NCBI RefSeq assembly: GCF_004798865.1
Contig: NW_025335587.1
Span: forward strand, 1,820,542 to 1,884,541
Source: Varanus komodoensis
Taxonomy: Eukaryota > Chordata > Lepidosauria > Squamata > Varanidae
DNA length: 64,000 bases
Direction of reading: 5' to 3'
The notes under the pieces are model-generated. The model was not told where the DNA came from. It did no database searches and worked only from the letters and a program-made list of their open reading frames with translations. Made by a program: the position numbers and the translations under genes. Position 1 is the first letter of the stretch. Every line of letters starts with the position of its first letter. Below, one piece after another: positions 37,426-49,319 of this stretch.

Positions 37426-38164
37426 CTAAGCAATACCATGAAGTGACCTTTCTTACCCTGTATCTTGTATTTAGATAAGTATTCATGAGTAGTTTCCATA
37501 TGCCTCCATCTTTCTTCCAAATGGCGGCATGTATCCCATCATCCCCCAAAGCCAGGAATCAATATCAACTGGCCTCATGGCAAGAAGATCCACCTAAAAT
37601 GTGGGGTGTTGGTCATTTGAACTCGGGAGAGAAGAGAAGCCCTTAGTTTAAGATTACACTTCCTTAATTCTATGTATATGGATTAATTTTGTTATTAGTT
37701 GATGCAATATGCTTAATTTGTTCTTTAAAGCCATCCTTGCTGGTTTCTATCACCATAATAAAGCTTCAGTTGGAATGCTTATGTCAACAGTCTGCACAAC
37801 ATGACAAGCCACAGTGGTTTCTTGCATAGGATGGTCTGCTGTGTTGTCTGAACCCTGTTATGGTATTTCAGCATGGGATATTTGTTTCTAGAAACCACAA
37901 GAAAAAACAACAGTCTGTTTTATGGGTACCATAATTCACCATTGTTTCTTTGGTCATCCAAACCTGGCACTGTGTTTTCTACAGTCCTGGTATGCAGCTA
38001 TCACAGGGTGTCCTTGAAAGAGCATCTGCTGCTCCACCTACCCAGTATGAGACTGAATGCTGGCTGATGGGATATCCCCCAAAAGCAGCAGGACTGAGCA
38101 AAGAAAGTGGAAACCATTGTAGCATAGAAACCACACTTAGTGCACCCCTCCACTGGGACCATAG

Positions 38165-38665
38165 CTGTATGATATTTTCCCATCATTTTTCTTCTTTGCC
38201 TCTATTTCTAACTTACCACTCTTTCAGAAATACTACTCTTTCAGGAATACTTTCAGGAATCCATCCAAAATTGCATTGCATCCCTTTTTATTATTACATA
38301 TTCAATAAACAACCCCATATATCATTAAAATAGTTCTTCTTTATCAGTCCTTTTTCCACCCTAATCTCACACATCAACTTATCATTAGCAGCTATATTCC
38401 AAACTTGTTTCAGTTAACTGAAGATCCCCTTTCTCCTTCCAATTCTTTGCTTTTACCAGTTTTGCTGCTGTTACCAAATTTACTATTAATTCTTTAATAT
38501 TCCATTTCCATTTCTTTTCATAAAAATTAACAACAATGCTATTTCGGGATTCAATTTTCAAGTTTGATATCTTGCTAATATAAAACCATTATCCAAAATT
38601 TCTTTCTCCTTAAAAATCATTATCCAAAATTTTCACAATCCCACCACACATGGAAACAGGTACCC
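38165..38665 (-). mobile_element. L1 LINE ORF2 C-terminal fragment
   Basis: On the minus strand it starts with FHVWWDCENF-type sequence ('tccatgtgtggtgggattgt'), followed by segments matching VTAAKLVKAKNW and DKLMCEIRVEKGL in broken frames. This is the terminal L1 ORF2 region with the WW.C motif. Strongly 5' truncated and decayed. Confidence 0.75.
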
Positions 38666-39497
38666 ATTTTTCATCCACAACCCCAACATCAATGGGAACC
38701 GTCAACAATGCAAAAACCTACAGTAGTAATTTGATGATCCTTACATTTCAGATGCTAGTTTTATATATACCTGTGCAAAACTGCGGGATTTTTGTTATAT
38801 TAATATGGTATCAAACTATCTGCTTTTCAAAGGAATTTGTGAAGTCTAGTTTTGTTTTACTAGGAATGTATTATATATACTATCTTGAGCTTTACCTTTA
38901 GCTATGAAAAGGTGATTTGAAGCTTTGATTCTCCCCAAAGGGTCTGGAGAAGAGGGAGATAGGCCAAAGGAGAAAGTGCACTGCAAAGGGAGAAACAATG
39001 ATTTGAATTGTAAGAAGAAACCTATACAGTGTCCTCCCTCATTTAAGAACTTTTAAACATTCTCTTTTTCCAGGTAAATTCTAGGTGCAATCCTTTGCAG
39101 AACTTGGAGGATTACAAGTAGAGAGGGAGAAGTAGAGAGATGAAGATCAGCATTGCACTCCTCCCACCCTGCAAAACAGCTTGTTGACTGATTTCATGTC
39201 TAATTACAGCACTTCAGAGGAGGAGGGAAGAATGTTGAGGAGCTGCCAGAATATATTGTGTCTAGGTTGTGCCAGTTTCTCCATTCCCCACCCACTGGAA
39301 CACCCTGAAACATCTTCTCCAAAGTCACAAAAGTGCATCTGGCACAATTCTCTCTGAGCTGACTGCAGGAAGGTAGGTGAGACCAGTCCAAGCACCAAGT
39401 CCCAGCTTTGAAGTCACAGCTGCTTTCTGAACCTGGAGCTGGAACTTTGAAAAATCCTTTAGGTGCTAAGACCATAGGATTGCACTGCCTGTGTACT

Positions 39498-39620
39498 TAT
39501 TTATATGTTGTACTTTTATTGCACCCAACAACAAATGTTCTCTGGGCAGATCACAAATGGTTAAAAGAATAAAAATGAAACAAATTGAAGAATAAAAAGC
39601 AGAATGAAAGAACAGTCCAC
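39498..39620 (-). mobile_element. L2/CR1-type LINE 3' end
   Basis: 'acttatttatatgttgtact' then 'ttctctgggcagatcacaaa' and an A-rich stretch with several AATAAAA units is the reverse of the LINE tail (TTATATACC...CTCTGGGCGG..CACAA). Short and old. Confidence 0.55.
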
Positions 39621-39723
39621 ATAGGTTATCTAAGTATGATCAAATTAAAAACCAAGTCTCTAAAATGCCTGGGAAAAAGAAATGGCCCACATGGACACAA
39701 TGACTCTGTTGTGGGGCAGGAAG

Positions 39724-39784
39724 AATGTGCATAAGGGTACCAACCCTACACAGCAATGTGCATAAGGGTTCCAACCCTACACAG
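39724..39784. repeat. Two-copy 31-bp tandem repeat
   Basis: AATGTGCATAAGGGT(A/T)CCAA...CACAG occurs twice back to back, at 39724-39754 and 39755-39784, with one substitution. Confidence 0.95.
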
Positions 39785-39859
39785 AGCTGCCAATCAGGGC
39801 TTTAAAAAAAAAAAAGATCTCTACTCACAAAAAGGAGTAGATGCCTTTCCCTGCTTCAC

Positions 39860-40330
39860 TGTCTAGACCGGAGATTGGCTGGCCTGGCAAGTATCTGCAG
39901 AACCAGGCACCCCTCTGTAGGTGCTTGCAGGGAACAGCCGAGAAGCAAGGATGCAGTACAGCTGGGGGCCCTGCAGACCAGTGTAAAGGGCCTCTCTGCC
40001 TGGCTGCTCCTTGCCACAGCAGTACAAATCATCTTCATGGCTCCTTCCGCTTTAGTGCCTCACATCCCCTTGTCTCACTTCTTGTACCTGCCTTGCCCCA
40101 GCTGTGCTCCAGTGTTCCAGTTTGCTCCCATCTTGTTTCAGTTGTTCCTGCTTTGTTCCAACCCGCTTCTGTTCTACTTCTGCAGTTGGTTTGCCCATGT
40201 AGTAACTGCTCACCTGGTAATCAGTCTTGGATTCTCTCACTGCATTGTATTGGACTGCTCTCTTCTGTGCTTCTGACCCCAGACTGCTGACTGTGCTTCT
40301 AGCCTCTGGCCCCTCAGCAAAGCTATGGAC
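39860..40330 (+). mobile_element. Ty3/Gypsy-like LTR fossil
   Basis: Aligns with the minus-strand block 14905-15260 over at least 110 bp: 'ctgcagaaccagg', then 'aacagc.gag', 'agtacagctgg.gg' and 'cagaccag', all in the same order and spacing. Opposite orientation relative to the window. GC-rich against the AT-rich intron. The ends are blurred and no internal coding part adjoins. An old fossil, likely solo or fragmentary. Confidence 0.5.
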
Positions 40331-40429
40331 TCCTTGTGCCAGCTCCCTGGACCCAGCATTCTGCCCATCCCCACCTGCTGCCCATAGCCCAGCCTACAGC
40401 TAGTCCTTTAGGTTACACGATATGCCTTA

Positions 40430-41930
40430 TAGGGCACAGTGCCCCCAAATTTTCCACCCAAGGTTTGAGATGAAAGGAGACTGCACCCCATCCACTTTTT
40501 GCTGACACTCATTGCAACTGTCAGAGGTTGGATTAAAAAAATGAATTAGGAAGGGCTAGACAGGGCAATTTTGACAGGGAAGTGTGTATGCATCTGGCGT
40601 GCCCACTCTGTCCAAAGAGTGGTTGCTGGACATGGAAGAGGGGCACTTCAAGTGGACACACTGGGCGCTATTCCCAGCAACCAACCGTCCTCCTTCCCCA
40701 CTGCTGCTGGCAGCAGAAGCACAGACGAGGGGCTCAGCAGGTGGCATACCAGGCACCATCCTAGTGACCACCCCTAGATTGATTCCTCACATACTCCTAA
40801 TGACAACCCACTGTGGCTAGCTACCTATCTGGGTTGTCATGTCATGTAAACCAGGTCACTGTGTTGATGTCATTTCTATTGACTCCAGCCTCTCTCTTTT
40901 ATAAACACACACTCCATATCTTGCAGCTGAACATCAGCCATCAACTTCCAGCATAATTTGAAATGTAGTATGGTTCACATTACACAAGAAGCCATGGTAA
41001 AATCTTACCATCGTGGGGTGGTGACATCTGCACCCAGTTCCAGAGTTCCTGCATTGTAGAATTAGCTTTCTCTGGTTGTCCAGCCCTGGGATCTTACCAT
41101 TGCGGCTATGGAAATGCCATAGAGCTCCCTGGCAAGAGTGGCTTTGAAAGCAGTCATTTCTAAACTTCAATCTCTACTGCTCCCAGCATCCTAGCAACAG
41201 ATAAAGTGATGTGCCTGTCTCCCTATTTACCTTTGGGGACAGCGAGATTGAAAATATACAGGAGTAGGGTGAAACTGTCCATTTTCATTTAATAAAAATC
41301 TCTTTGAGGACTGAAGTGGCTGGGGAATGCTGCAGACATGCAGGCCCAACTCAGGAGGGGGAAGGGTGGAACCCACCTTTGGAATGCAGTAGACCAATCA
41401 GGAGGAGGTCTCTGTTGCCCATAGGCAAGCACAGGGAAGGGACAAGGATTACATTCACGGGGCTGTGGGGATGGTATGGAGAGGCTGAGAGGGCAAAGCA
41501 GGGAATGCAGAAACTGCACAGTCCCAGTGATCATGTGATCAAATGACCAGTAAAAATCTGCATGCCATAAAAACAATTCAGGGTTGATTGCCATGCTGTG
41601 TGAGCCCAACTGTAGTGTGCTCTAAACTATATATATTCATTTAGTGCTTATTTGTTATTCAGAACCATCTGAGTCAGCAAGAACAGGTCAGATGAGGTTA
41701 CAGCTACCTAACTTTATTCAGCAATTTGGGGGGAATGTTTTCATCCCTAAAGATTAGGGACAGGCAAAGTTCTCCAAAGTAAAGGCAAGTTAGCCTACCT
41801 TAGTTTACAGGTGAGATTGACAATGTTTCTCTCTTGTTTACTCAATCTCTCTCTGTCTTTTTTTTTTTTTAAATAGCATTGTCACTGCTGGTCTGGGTGG
41901 CAAAGCTTTTGCTGCAAAATCCGGAATCCC
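40430..41930. other. Unassigned moderately GC-rich intronic sequence
   Basis: Likely contains ancient repeats not recognised here. Short ORFs at 40556-40820 overlap in three frames and have no family resemblance. Confidence 0.35.
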
Positions 41931-41943
41931 AGCTACATTTACT

Positions 41944-41987
41944 ATACCATACCATACCATACCATACCATACCATACCATACCATAC
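41944..41987. repeat. (TACCA)n microsatellite
   Basis: About nine near-perfect copies of a 5-bp unit (ATACC/TACCA). Confidence 0.97.
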
Positions 41988-42791
41988 AGCATCATTCCAA
42001 CAAGTATCTAGCACAGAAAGATGAAACACAGCTGAGACTTAGAAGCATACAAAAAAGCTTCACCACTGTGATCAGAGGAAGGAATACTATTTTAAAAATG
42101 TACAATGGAAGTGGGAGGTGTAAATCTTGTCACCTAAATCTTACACCTAAATATAAGCCACCACCTCCAATTTTTGAGAATTTCATTTGCTGCCCACTTT
42201 CCAGGAGCTTACTATTTTCGCAAAAGGCTCATCTATGGGAGAAGGTATGGGAGAGAGTTGAGAAAGGAACATTCCTGAATTCAAACATACTTTAGCAAGC
42301 CTGCCAAACATTCTGAGAGGCATTCTTTCTACACAGAACTCTTCAATCACAGTGGCAAGGGGAAAGGAATTGTGGAAGTATCACAGAATTTACCTTGGGA
42401 TATGTACAGTCTTTCTACTTGAATAAAATGCTTGTTGCTTCCTCTCCTGACTGTTCTTTGTTTTTGTGCAAACCTCTTACAAATCCTTTAAATGCATGGT
42501 GTTTTCCTACCTTTCTCACTTCCATGTGCTTGGTTAGTTATTTATAATTTGTACTTTAGAGAAAAAGAGAAGGAGAGATTGACCAATCTGGTGTCTGTGA
42601 ATTTGTCTCAGTGCCTCTTCCTCTTATCGGTCTACAATTTGGTGCATTTAATCACTGGAATGGGAGAATGGCTGGATATTTCATACTGATTTGTTGGAAA
42701 ATACAGGTGTATGGAAAGCAGAACACCTGGGGCTCTTACTGAAATATATGGTAAGAACAGAAACAGAAGGCAACAAAATATAACTTGGGGT

Positions 42792-42880
42792 TCAATCCTG
42801 TATCCATTTACCTGAGAGCAAGCCCTACTAAACTCAGTGGGGCTGTAAATGAATGAGATTCTAACAAAACCAATAGAATA
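42792..42880. repeat. Foldback MITE-like repeat
   Basis: 'ttcaatcctgtatccattta' then 'cctgagagcaagccctacta', 'aactcagtggggct' matches the palindromic family (CAATCCTATGCAT...TTACTC..AAGTCCCATTGA...TCAATGGG) seen at 57.8-58.3 kb. Its right arm is decayed. Confidence 0.7.
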
Positions 42881-43025
42881 ACTAAATTCTTACATACACC
42901 TCTAATCATTATTGTTTCTTCATGGTGCCATTTTACTGGAGTAGCCTCAGGTTCAAAAATAGGCGAAATTGATGCTATTGTCTAGATAAATATGAATGTA
43001 CAATGTACACTTGATTTTCAGGAGA

Positions 43026-43055
43026 AATACATACATACATACTTACATACATACG
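43026..43055. repeat. (CATA)n microsatellite
   Basis: About seven ACAT units with one interruption. Confidence 0.9.
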
Positions 43056-43059
43056 CCTT

Positions 43060-44390
43060 CAGTCTTATTTCTAGAGTACCCAACTGCTGATATTCTGGAT
43101 AATATTAATCCAAGAATAATCTATGTTTCCAGATATTTCACTGGTTGTTCAAATTGCACATAGGGGCATATTAGTTGAGGGAGAATTAAGGGAATGAGGT
43201 GTGCAGGTGAGATTCCCTTCTCTGAGAGGCTAGACGCAGCTATGAATTTTGCTCCTGGAAAAAAGAGGTGTTAAGGATGCCACAGTTTTCCAGCTGGGAG
43301 GTGTGACATTAACTGGTCCTCCCAGTATTTTTGTGAAATGTTATACAAGATGGCCATGTTAATTCTAAAAAGACAAAAGAAAGCAACAGTTTAGAAGGAA
43401 GATTACCTTCTGAATTAACACTTGTCACAGAAGCAAGATGCTGCATGAATATTTACAGATGCATTCTGTTTTACAGATTCACATTTCCCTCTAGCATGTA
43501 AAACAATCTCTCGCTCCATCAGATTTCCTTTCATACAGTGATAAAACATTGCAGAGGGATACAGGGATGCAATTACCTACCATTCTCTAAACTTACTCTC
43601 ACTTTTCAATCTGGATGCTCCCACAGGCTTTTTAGTTAAATAAGAATTGTTCTATATTGTGCTTACATGCATTTGTTGCTTTTTGTGCCCAGAGTTATGG
43701 TCAAATCTTTCTCCTACTGCAATTAACCACCCCATTACTAGCTCTCACACAAAAGGACTTTAATTAAAAGGAGGATTTGCATAAGAAATTGATATCTGTT
43801 AATTTTTAAAGATTGCTTCATATAGTCAGGCCTCAAAAGACAAATACTGGGATTCTGGCATGCTTACTTGTATTTCTGTACATTGTCGGCCAAAAATGAA
43901 AAGAAAAGCGGCTTTTAAAAGGTCTCTGGTGTTGTTTTTCTAGTGAAATTTTTTAAAAATAGGGATAAATTTCTCCCTAACTTCTGACTATATCTGACAT
44001 GGAAAAACTGGGATGAATGGACTCTAGGCTTTCTGGCTAGTCATACCATTAGCTAAAGAGGCCCATTACACCTATCAATCAGTTCAGTACTGGATATCTA
44101 GGAAGCAGGAATACTGGCACAGAGCAGAATAGAACACTACTCCATGGTGGGCTTTGCCAAAAGCTTTAAATAAGGTCTGATCCAGGCAGTGCTCTGTGCA
44201 GGGGTGAGCATGATCAGACTTTCTGCACACAGCCAGGAAACGCCACTTCAGAGGTTGGGTAAAGGGGCTACTGCATTGCTCAACTGTGAATGAATGCCAA
44301 CCAAGTTGGCATACCACAAGTTTGGCAACAGTGAATACAGTGACATATTCGATTTGAGCTTTCCAGTATACTCTACTAGACAGGTCAGTT
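43060..44390. other. Intronic sequence with a possible conserved block
   Basis: No repeats recognised. A POU/homeodomain-like motif cluster lies at 43735-43825. Confidence 0.4.
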
Positions 44391-44397
44391 TTGTTTA

Positions 44398-44612
44398 TTA
44401 CAGGAGCACAGGAAGTTGCCTTATATGGTGTCAGACCATTTGGCTATCTAACGTAGTACTGCTGACACGGAGCGGCTCTTGGGAGTTTCAGACAGAAGTC
44501 TTTCCAGCCCTGCTTGAAGATGCCAGTACCAAACCTAGCGTCTTCTTCATATGTAGCATGTGCTCTCACACTGAGCTAGAGCCATTCCCAAAACTAAATA
44601 ATATGATGGTGA
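44398..44612 (-). mobile_element. tRNA-Ala-like SINE
   Basis: On the minus strand the head reads 'tctagctcagtgtgagagca', equivalent to the tRNA-Ala A-box region TGTAGCTCAGTGGTAGAGC, followed by a B-box-like GGTTTGGTACTGG. The body carries 'gaaagacttctgtctgaaac' and 'gagccgctccgtgtcagcag', and the end reads 'ccatataaggcaacttcct'. This matches a SINE I recall from squamate and turtle sequence. Full-length but well diverged. Confidence 0.85.
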
Positions 44613-44734
44613 AAGACCCTTTCAGCCCAGCACTGAGTCTGTCTTCATTTTCCTTCAGTGTGAACATCCATGCCAGGGGCTGCCAACATGGTGCTTGCAG
44701 GTACACTGACACAGTACAAGACCCCGAAGTGTGC

Positions 44735-45040
44735 TAGCAGCCTCCAGCCTTTCTTCCGTCCACCACTCTTAGCAGCTCCTTGTCCTCCCTTTCCCACCTC
44801 TCCCTTCTTCCCCCCTACCTGTTCCCACTGTTGCACAGACTTGCACACAAGGCTCTTCCCTCCCTCGTTTTCCCTGTTGCTGCCAGCACCGCTCAGACCT
44901 TTCCTCCCACACCACCCATCACCTCACTTTTTCTCCTGGCCCCTGTCACACATGCCCACCACCACTGCAGCACCTCCTTTCTTCTCACCACCTCTGCTAC
45001 CTCACCATTCTCCCCCTTTGCACCTCTGCAGCTCACTAAT
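44735..45040 (+). repeat. Pyrimidine-rich (C/T) low-complexity tract
   Basis: About 300 bp dominated by C and T (CCTCCCTTTCCCACCTCTCC and similar), followed at 45045-45090 by a purine-rich stretch. It creates long overlapping ORFs in several frames that look compositional, not coding. Confidence 0.75.
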
Positions 45041-45199
45041 TTGGGAGGAAGGAAGTTGCAGAGGAAGGAGGAAGAAGAATGGGTGATGAATGGGGCAGGG
45101 GACATTGTACAATGTCTCTGCACAAGGTCTACTAGCACAAGGTGTTACACAGCTCCAGGCAGAAGACCCTAAACCATATCTCAGACTGTGCCCTTGTTC

Positions 45200-46560
45200 C
45201 ACGAAGTTTTCCACTGGCACTTGTACAGCACTTTGCAGAGCAACATGAGAATTTCTTCCACTGGTCTTTCTGTGGATAGAATCTTAACAAAAGTGAAGGC
45301 AGTCAGCATTGGAATTAGAAATCCCAAGGGCTGGAAAGCAGTATTTAAAGGAACGTGTTTATTTATTTATATACCCCAACTTTTTTTTTTCCTACAAGGA
45401 ACCATATGCATCCTTCTGTCTCATTTCCAAATTGAACTGATACAGCAATTCTATGAGTAATGTAGAGAGCATTTCAATGTTCTGTTTTATAATGGGAAAG
45501 ATTCATAGCTGTTTATGTTTAACCAAATAAAAAGGCAGATGCAATGAAGGAAAAGCAACATATGGAGAAAAAAAACTCTTATAAGCAAATTGTCTTTAAA
45601 ATGTTGCAATCGTACTATGTATTCAATCAAGAATGAAAGGACATTTGTCAATACACTTATATGAAATGTTTGAGAAAGTACATGATGTATAATTCATGCA
45701 GCTATCAAGTTAAATATACAAATGTCTAAAATGTGGGCTGCAGTATTTCAGCATGTGAGAGCTTCCAACAACACAGAAAGTTCCAGATTTGTTGCTATCG
45801 TGGGCTACAGTGTATATATTAAACTTTACTTCCAGTCTCATATTGTGACAAGATTCTCTTGAAATGTTTTCTCAGTTAACTACCAAACTGGAATACACAG
45901 ATTTATAATGCTTTATTCTGGTTCCCATTCTTACTGTCCACACATAAGATTTTTTTTTTAAACTTTGAAGACCAACACATAATATAAGCATCATGCATGT
46001 GTCATTGCGTTGATGGGTCTGCAGCAGGGACGTAAGGGGTCAGAATGCTTTAAGTATCAGTTTTTCCAATGATCCCCACTCCCAATGAATAAATCTCTCT
46101 TTCTGTCTTGTCATTTCTGTCTCTGTCTCAACACACACACCTTTCCTTATTCACAGAGTTCCAAACCACCCTCTTGAATACATACTTGGAACACCACTAG
46201 GTGGAACCATAGGGGAGGATACTTTGTAATAGTCAAATAGCAACTTCCATTTATTTATTCCCAAATGCATATTTTCTCCAAGTAGTGACCACCAGTGGGT
46301 TCCATATACATATCTGTCGCAACAAACATTGATTTAGAATTCTGTAAAAAGGGAAGGGGAAATGTAGGGAAACACTTTGAAGTAGGATAAAAACTGCTCT
46401 GTTTGGTGACACCTTAAGCCTCAGAGGCTAAGTGGATAACATCCAGTGCTAGTCAGAACAAGGAAATGGAAGAAGGATCTTGGGTAGCTTCAAGTGCTTG
46501 TGGGGTCTCTCCTACTACAATAGGAAAATGGTGTCTCACCAGGGAGAGAAAGCCAAATAA
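45200..46560. other. Intronic sequence with no firm feature
   Basis: AT-rich. A 'gtttatttatttatatacc' LINE-tail-like start at about 45358 is the only repeat hint. Confidence 0.4.
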
Positions 46561-48379
46561 GGCTTATAAAGGCTAATAAGACATGTAGTGTCCACCTCTC
46601 TTGGAGGAACTGAGTGAATAATTAAAAATCTTTTGCCTGATTTTGTTGCTTGAGATTTTTTGAGACTGAAAAGAAGGGAGTTTTGCTGATGACTTATCCT
46701 CTAAACTAAGATGAAGGCATTTTTCTGTGGGGGCAATTTCTTCCTTGGCAGAATCTGGATCTTTGCTTGAGTTAGGATGTTTCTGCTGTTGTTGGTAGAT
46801 AGCTGTTGGTAGGTTAGGCACTTGGACTCTTACTGCAAAATGTCTGTGGTTCTAGGGGAGTGTTTGGAATTACATCATCAAGCATCTATAAGAATTCTGG
46901 TTTCCTAGTGAGGGTATCAGCCTGAAGCTTTGAGCATATGTGACATATAAATGTGTAAATTGAAATGGGTAAAAAGTTAAAACCATCTAATTTGATGCTA
47001 ATCTGATTTTTGGCAGTTTGGAGGATTTCAAGCTACAGTGAACAGTCCCAACCATAACAGGATGTCAAGCAGCTTTTAAATGTAGTAGTAGGTTTCAAAG
47101 ATGGCCTTGATTGCCAGAAATTCTTTTTGTCGAAATTGTACAATTTAGCTCTGCAGAAGCCAGTCTTCATGAAAAATATGCATATGGGTGAGAAAACTCG
47201 CTGTCCTGTTCTGGTTAGAATAGGATAATGCCAAGGCTATTTTGGATGCATCAGCTGATAATGAATGTCTTCTAGGGATCAGATATATGCAGGTAGTAAC
47301 TATCTCAGGCCGTAGTCAATTGCTGCTTGAAATGGCTGAATGCAGCCTTTTCCTCATGTATCTACTGTACCAGGTTAAGGGTACTATTAATGACGAAAAG
47401 TGAAGAATGAAATGCTAGTATTAACTGGAGAGTCAAGCAAACATTGAACATCCTTTATGGTTTTAGGGATCCCAAGCCTGAACCTTGTGAGAGTCCACCT
47501 GGCTTCCTTCAGGAGTTATAGTATGTCCCTGAAATTCCATTTGACTCAGTTCAATTGGAGATAGGAATTCATAAGTTTTCCTTAGCTTGGTTTGCCAGAC
47601 TCCAGCCTGTTTTGTCTTTGCCCTAAGTCTACTTTGCACTGATCTTTTGCATGGGCACCTGGCAGAAACCAAGTCCAAGTGGGCCCATGGCTTGTGCACA
47701 TGCCAACCACATGCCAGCTGTGCAAGCAGCGTTCTGCTTCCACACCAATGACTTGCAGGCTTTGCATACTTTGTGCAAAGAATTATATATTTTGCATAAA
47801 GAAGCCACTAGCATCCCCAAGTGTTTGCAGTCCTGATCTCAGCACTGCTCACATCCCAGTCATGGCCAAGCATGGGAAAGAAGTCTGGAGAGTGCAAGAC
47901 AGCCGGATTCCAGCCTGAACTTAATTTCTTTAGGGCCTGGGAATTATGCTTCAGTTGTTACAAGTTATTATGTCCCAAACTAGTTGCATGAGTTCAGGCA
48001 CTAGAGCAAATCCTGGAGGGTTGGTTCAGAAGTTCCCAGATGCTGGCACTTCAGGCTTTATGACTGGTCAAGAGTTCCTGAGACTTTGGTTAATGACACT
48101 TGATGCAGTGGCTGATTTACACATATTTACACATACTCTGATTTACACATATTAGCTCAACCAGAATGGGGTCTCCCAGACCTCCTTCAAATTGAGTCAC
48201 TTCATTCTAGTATCAAACCCACTTCCCAATGGAAATGCTGAATGTGCCAACTGTCCATTTTTCCCAGTGGATCCTCAAATGCTTAATTCATTCTGAAAGG
48301 TTGTAATGTGTTCAGTTGTTTACTTAGTTGTGCTCTTTTCATCAAGCTGACTGTAAACACCATTGGACTCAGGAAAAAT

Positions 48380-49270
48380 ACCAACTAGAATGGTTTCCTC
48401 TAGGCAAAGCCATCAGACAAGGGTATATTTAAGTTCCCTATGTGTTCGATATGTCTATGGAATATACAAACAGAAGGCTGGATCAGTACCAAACAAAGGA
48501 GTTAAAACTGGCAGCAATAATTTTAAATGTACAGATGATACCTTATTACTAGCAGAAAGCAGCAATGAACTGACATGGCGCCTGATGAAATAATAAAGAA
48601 GAATGAAGTGCAAGAGTAAACTGCAATTGAAAAACAAGGGAAAACAGGAGTAAAGAAGAATGAAACAAATTTACAGTTAAATATGAAGAAATTGAAATTG
48701 TAAGAATTTTGCAGGTTCAGTCATCAATTAAACTGGATACTGCAGTCAAGGAATTAGAATACAGACTTGCAATGACAGCAATGAAGGAATCAGAAATCAT
48801 AATCAAGTGAGAGGACATTTCACTGGAGACCAAGGTCAGGATCATCCACACTATTGCATTCCCAACCACTGTATATGAATGCAAAAGGTGGACGGTGAAG
48901 AAAGGTGAAGGAAGAAAATGGATGCATTCAAAACATGGGATTGGAGGATAGCTTTGTGAATACCCTGAAATGTCAGGATGAACAGTGGGTCCTAGATCAA
49001 GTCAAGCCAGAGCTTTCCTTGGAAGCTAAAATGATTAAAATGAGGCTATCATACTTTGGGCACATCACAAGAAGACAAGACTCACTGGAGAAAACATTCA
49101 TGCTAGGCTAGAAGAAGGAAGCAAGGCCAAATAAGAGATGAATCAGTTTTATAAAGGAATCACAGGCTTGTTTTTATAGGAACTAAGCAGGGTTATGAAG
49201 GACAGGGCATTTTGGAGGGCATACATTCATAGAAGCACCCTAAACTGGAGATAACTTGACAAGATAAAGC
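48380..49270 (+). mobile_element. RTE-BovB-type LINE, ORF2 C-terminal half
   Basis: Broken frames keep the family order: SSIKLDTAVKELEYRLAMT, then 'EDISLETKVRIIHTIAFPTT', VYECKRWTVKKGEGRK, 'QVKPELSLEAKMIKMRLSYF', GHITRRQDSLEKTFMLG. These are the BovB/RTE landmarks (SRDITL.TKV.IVKA..FP, YGCESWTVKKAE, LKLQYFGHLMRR.DSLEKTLMLG). About 0.9 kb, more decayed than the 9.5-kb copy, and on the strand opposite to the Gypsy fossil it interrupts. Confidence 0.9.
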
Positions 49271-49319
49271 AACAGCAATGTGTCATTCTAATCCTAAACT
49301 GTAGTTAACAAATTGTTGG

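Noticed and set aside
39841-40290. 149-codon ORF rich in Leu, Cys and Ser
   Set aside because: It overlaps a second long ORF in another frame and lies in an LTR-like fossil. The length follows from GC-rich composition, and no domain is recognisable.
41944-41987. (TACCA)n as a satellite or telomere-like repeat
   Set aside because: It has only about nine units and does not match TTAGGG, so it is an ordinary microsatellite.
44560-44612. tRNA-Ala gene on the minus strand
   Set aside because: Only the 5' part resembles tRNA-Ala. The acceptor pairing is lost and a SINE body follows.
44670-45172. Overlapping 138- and 130-codon proline-rich ORFs
   Set aside because: Both arise from the pyrimidine tract, where stop codons are rare in any frame. 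They are compositional, not coding.
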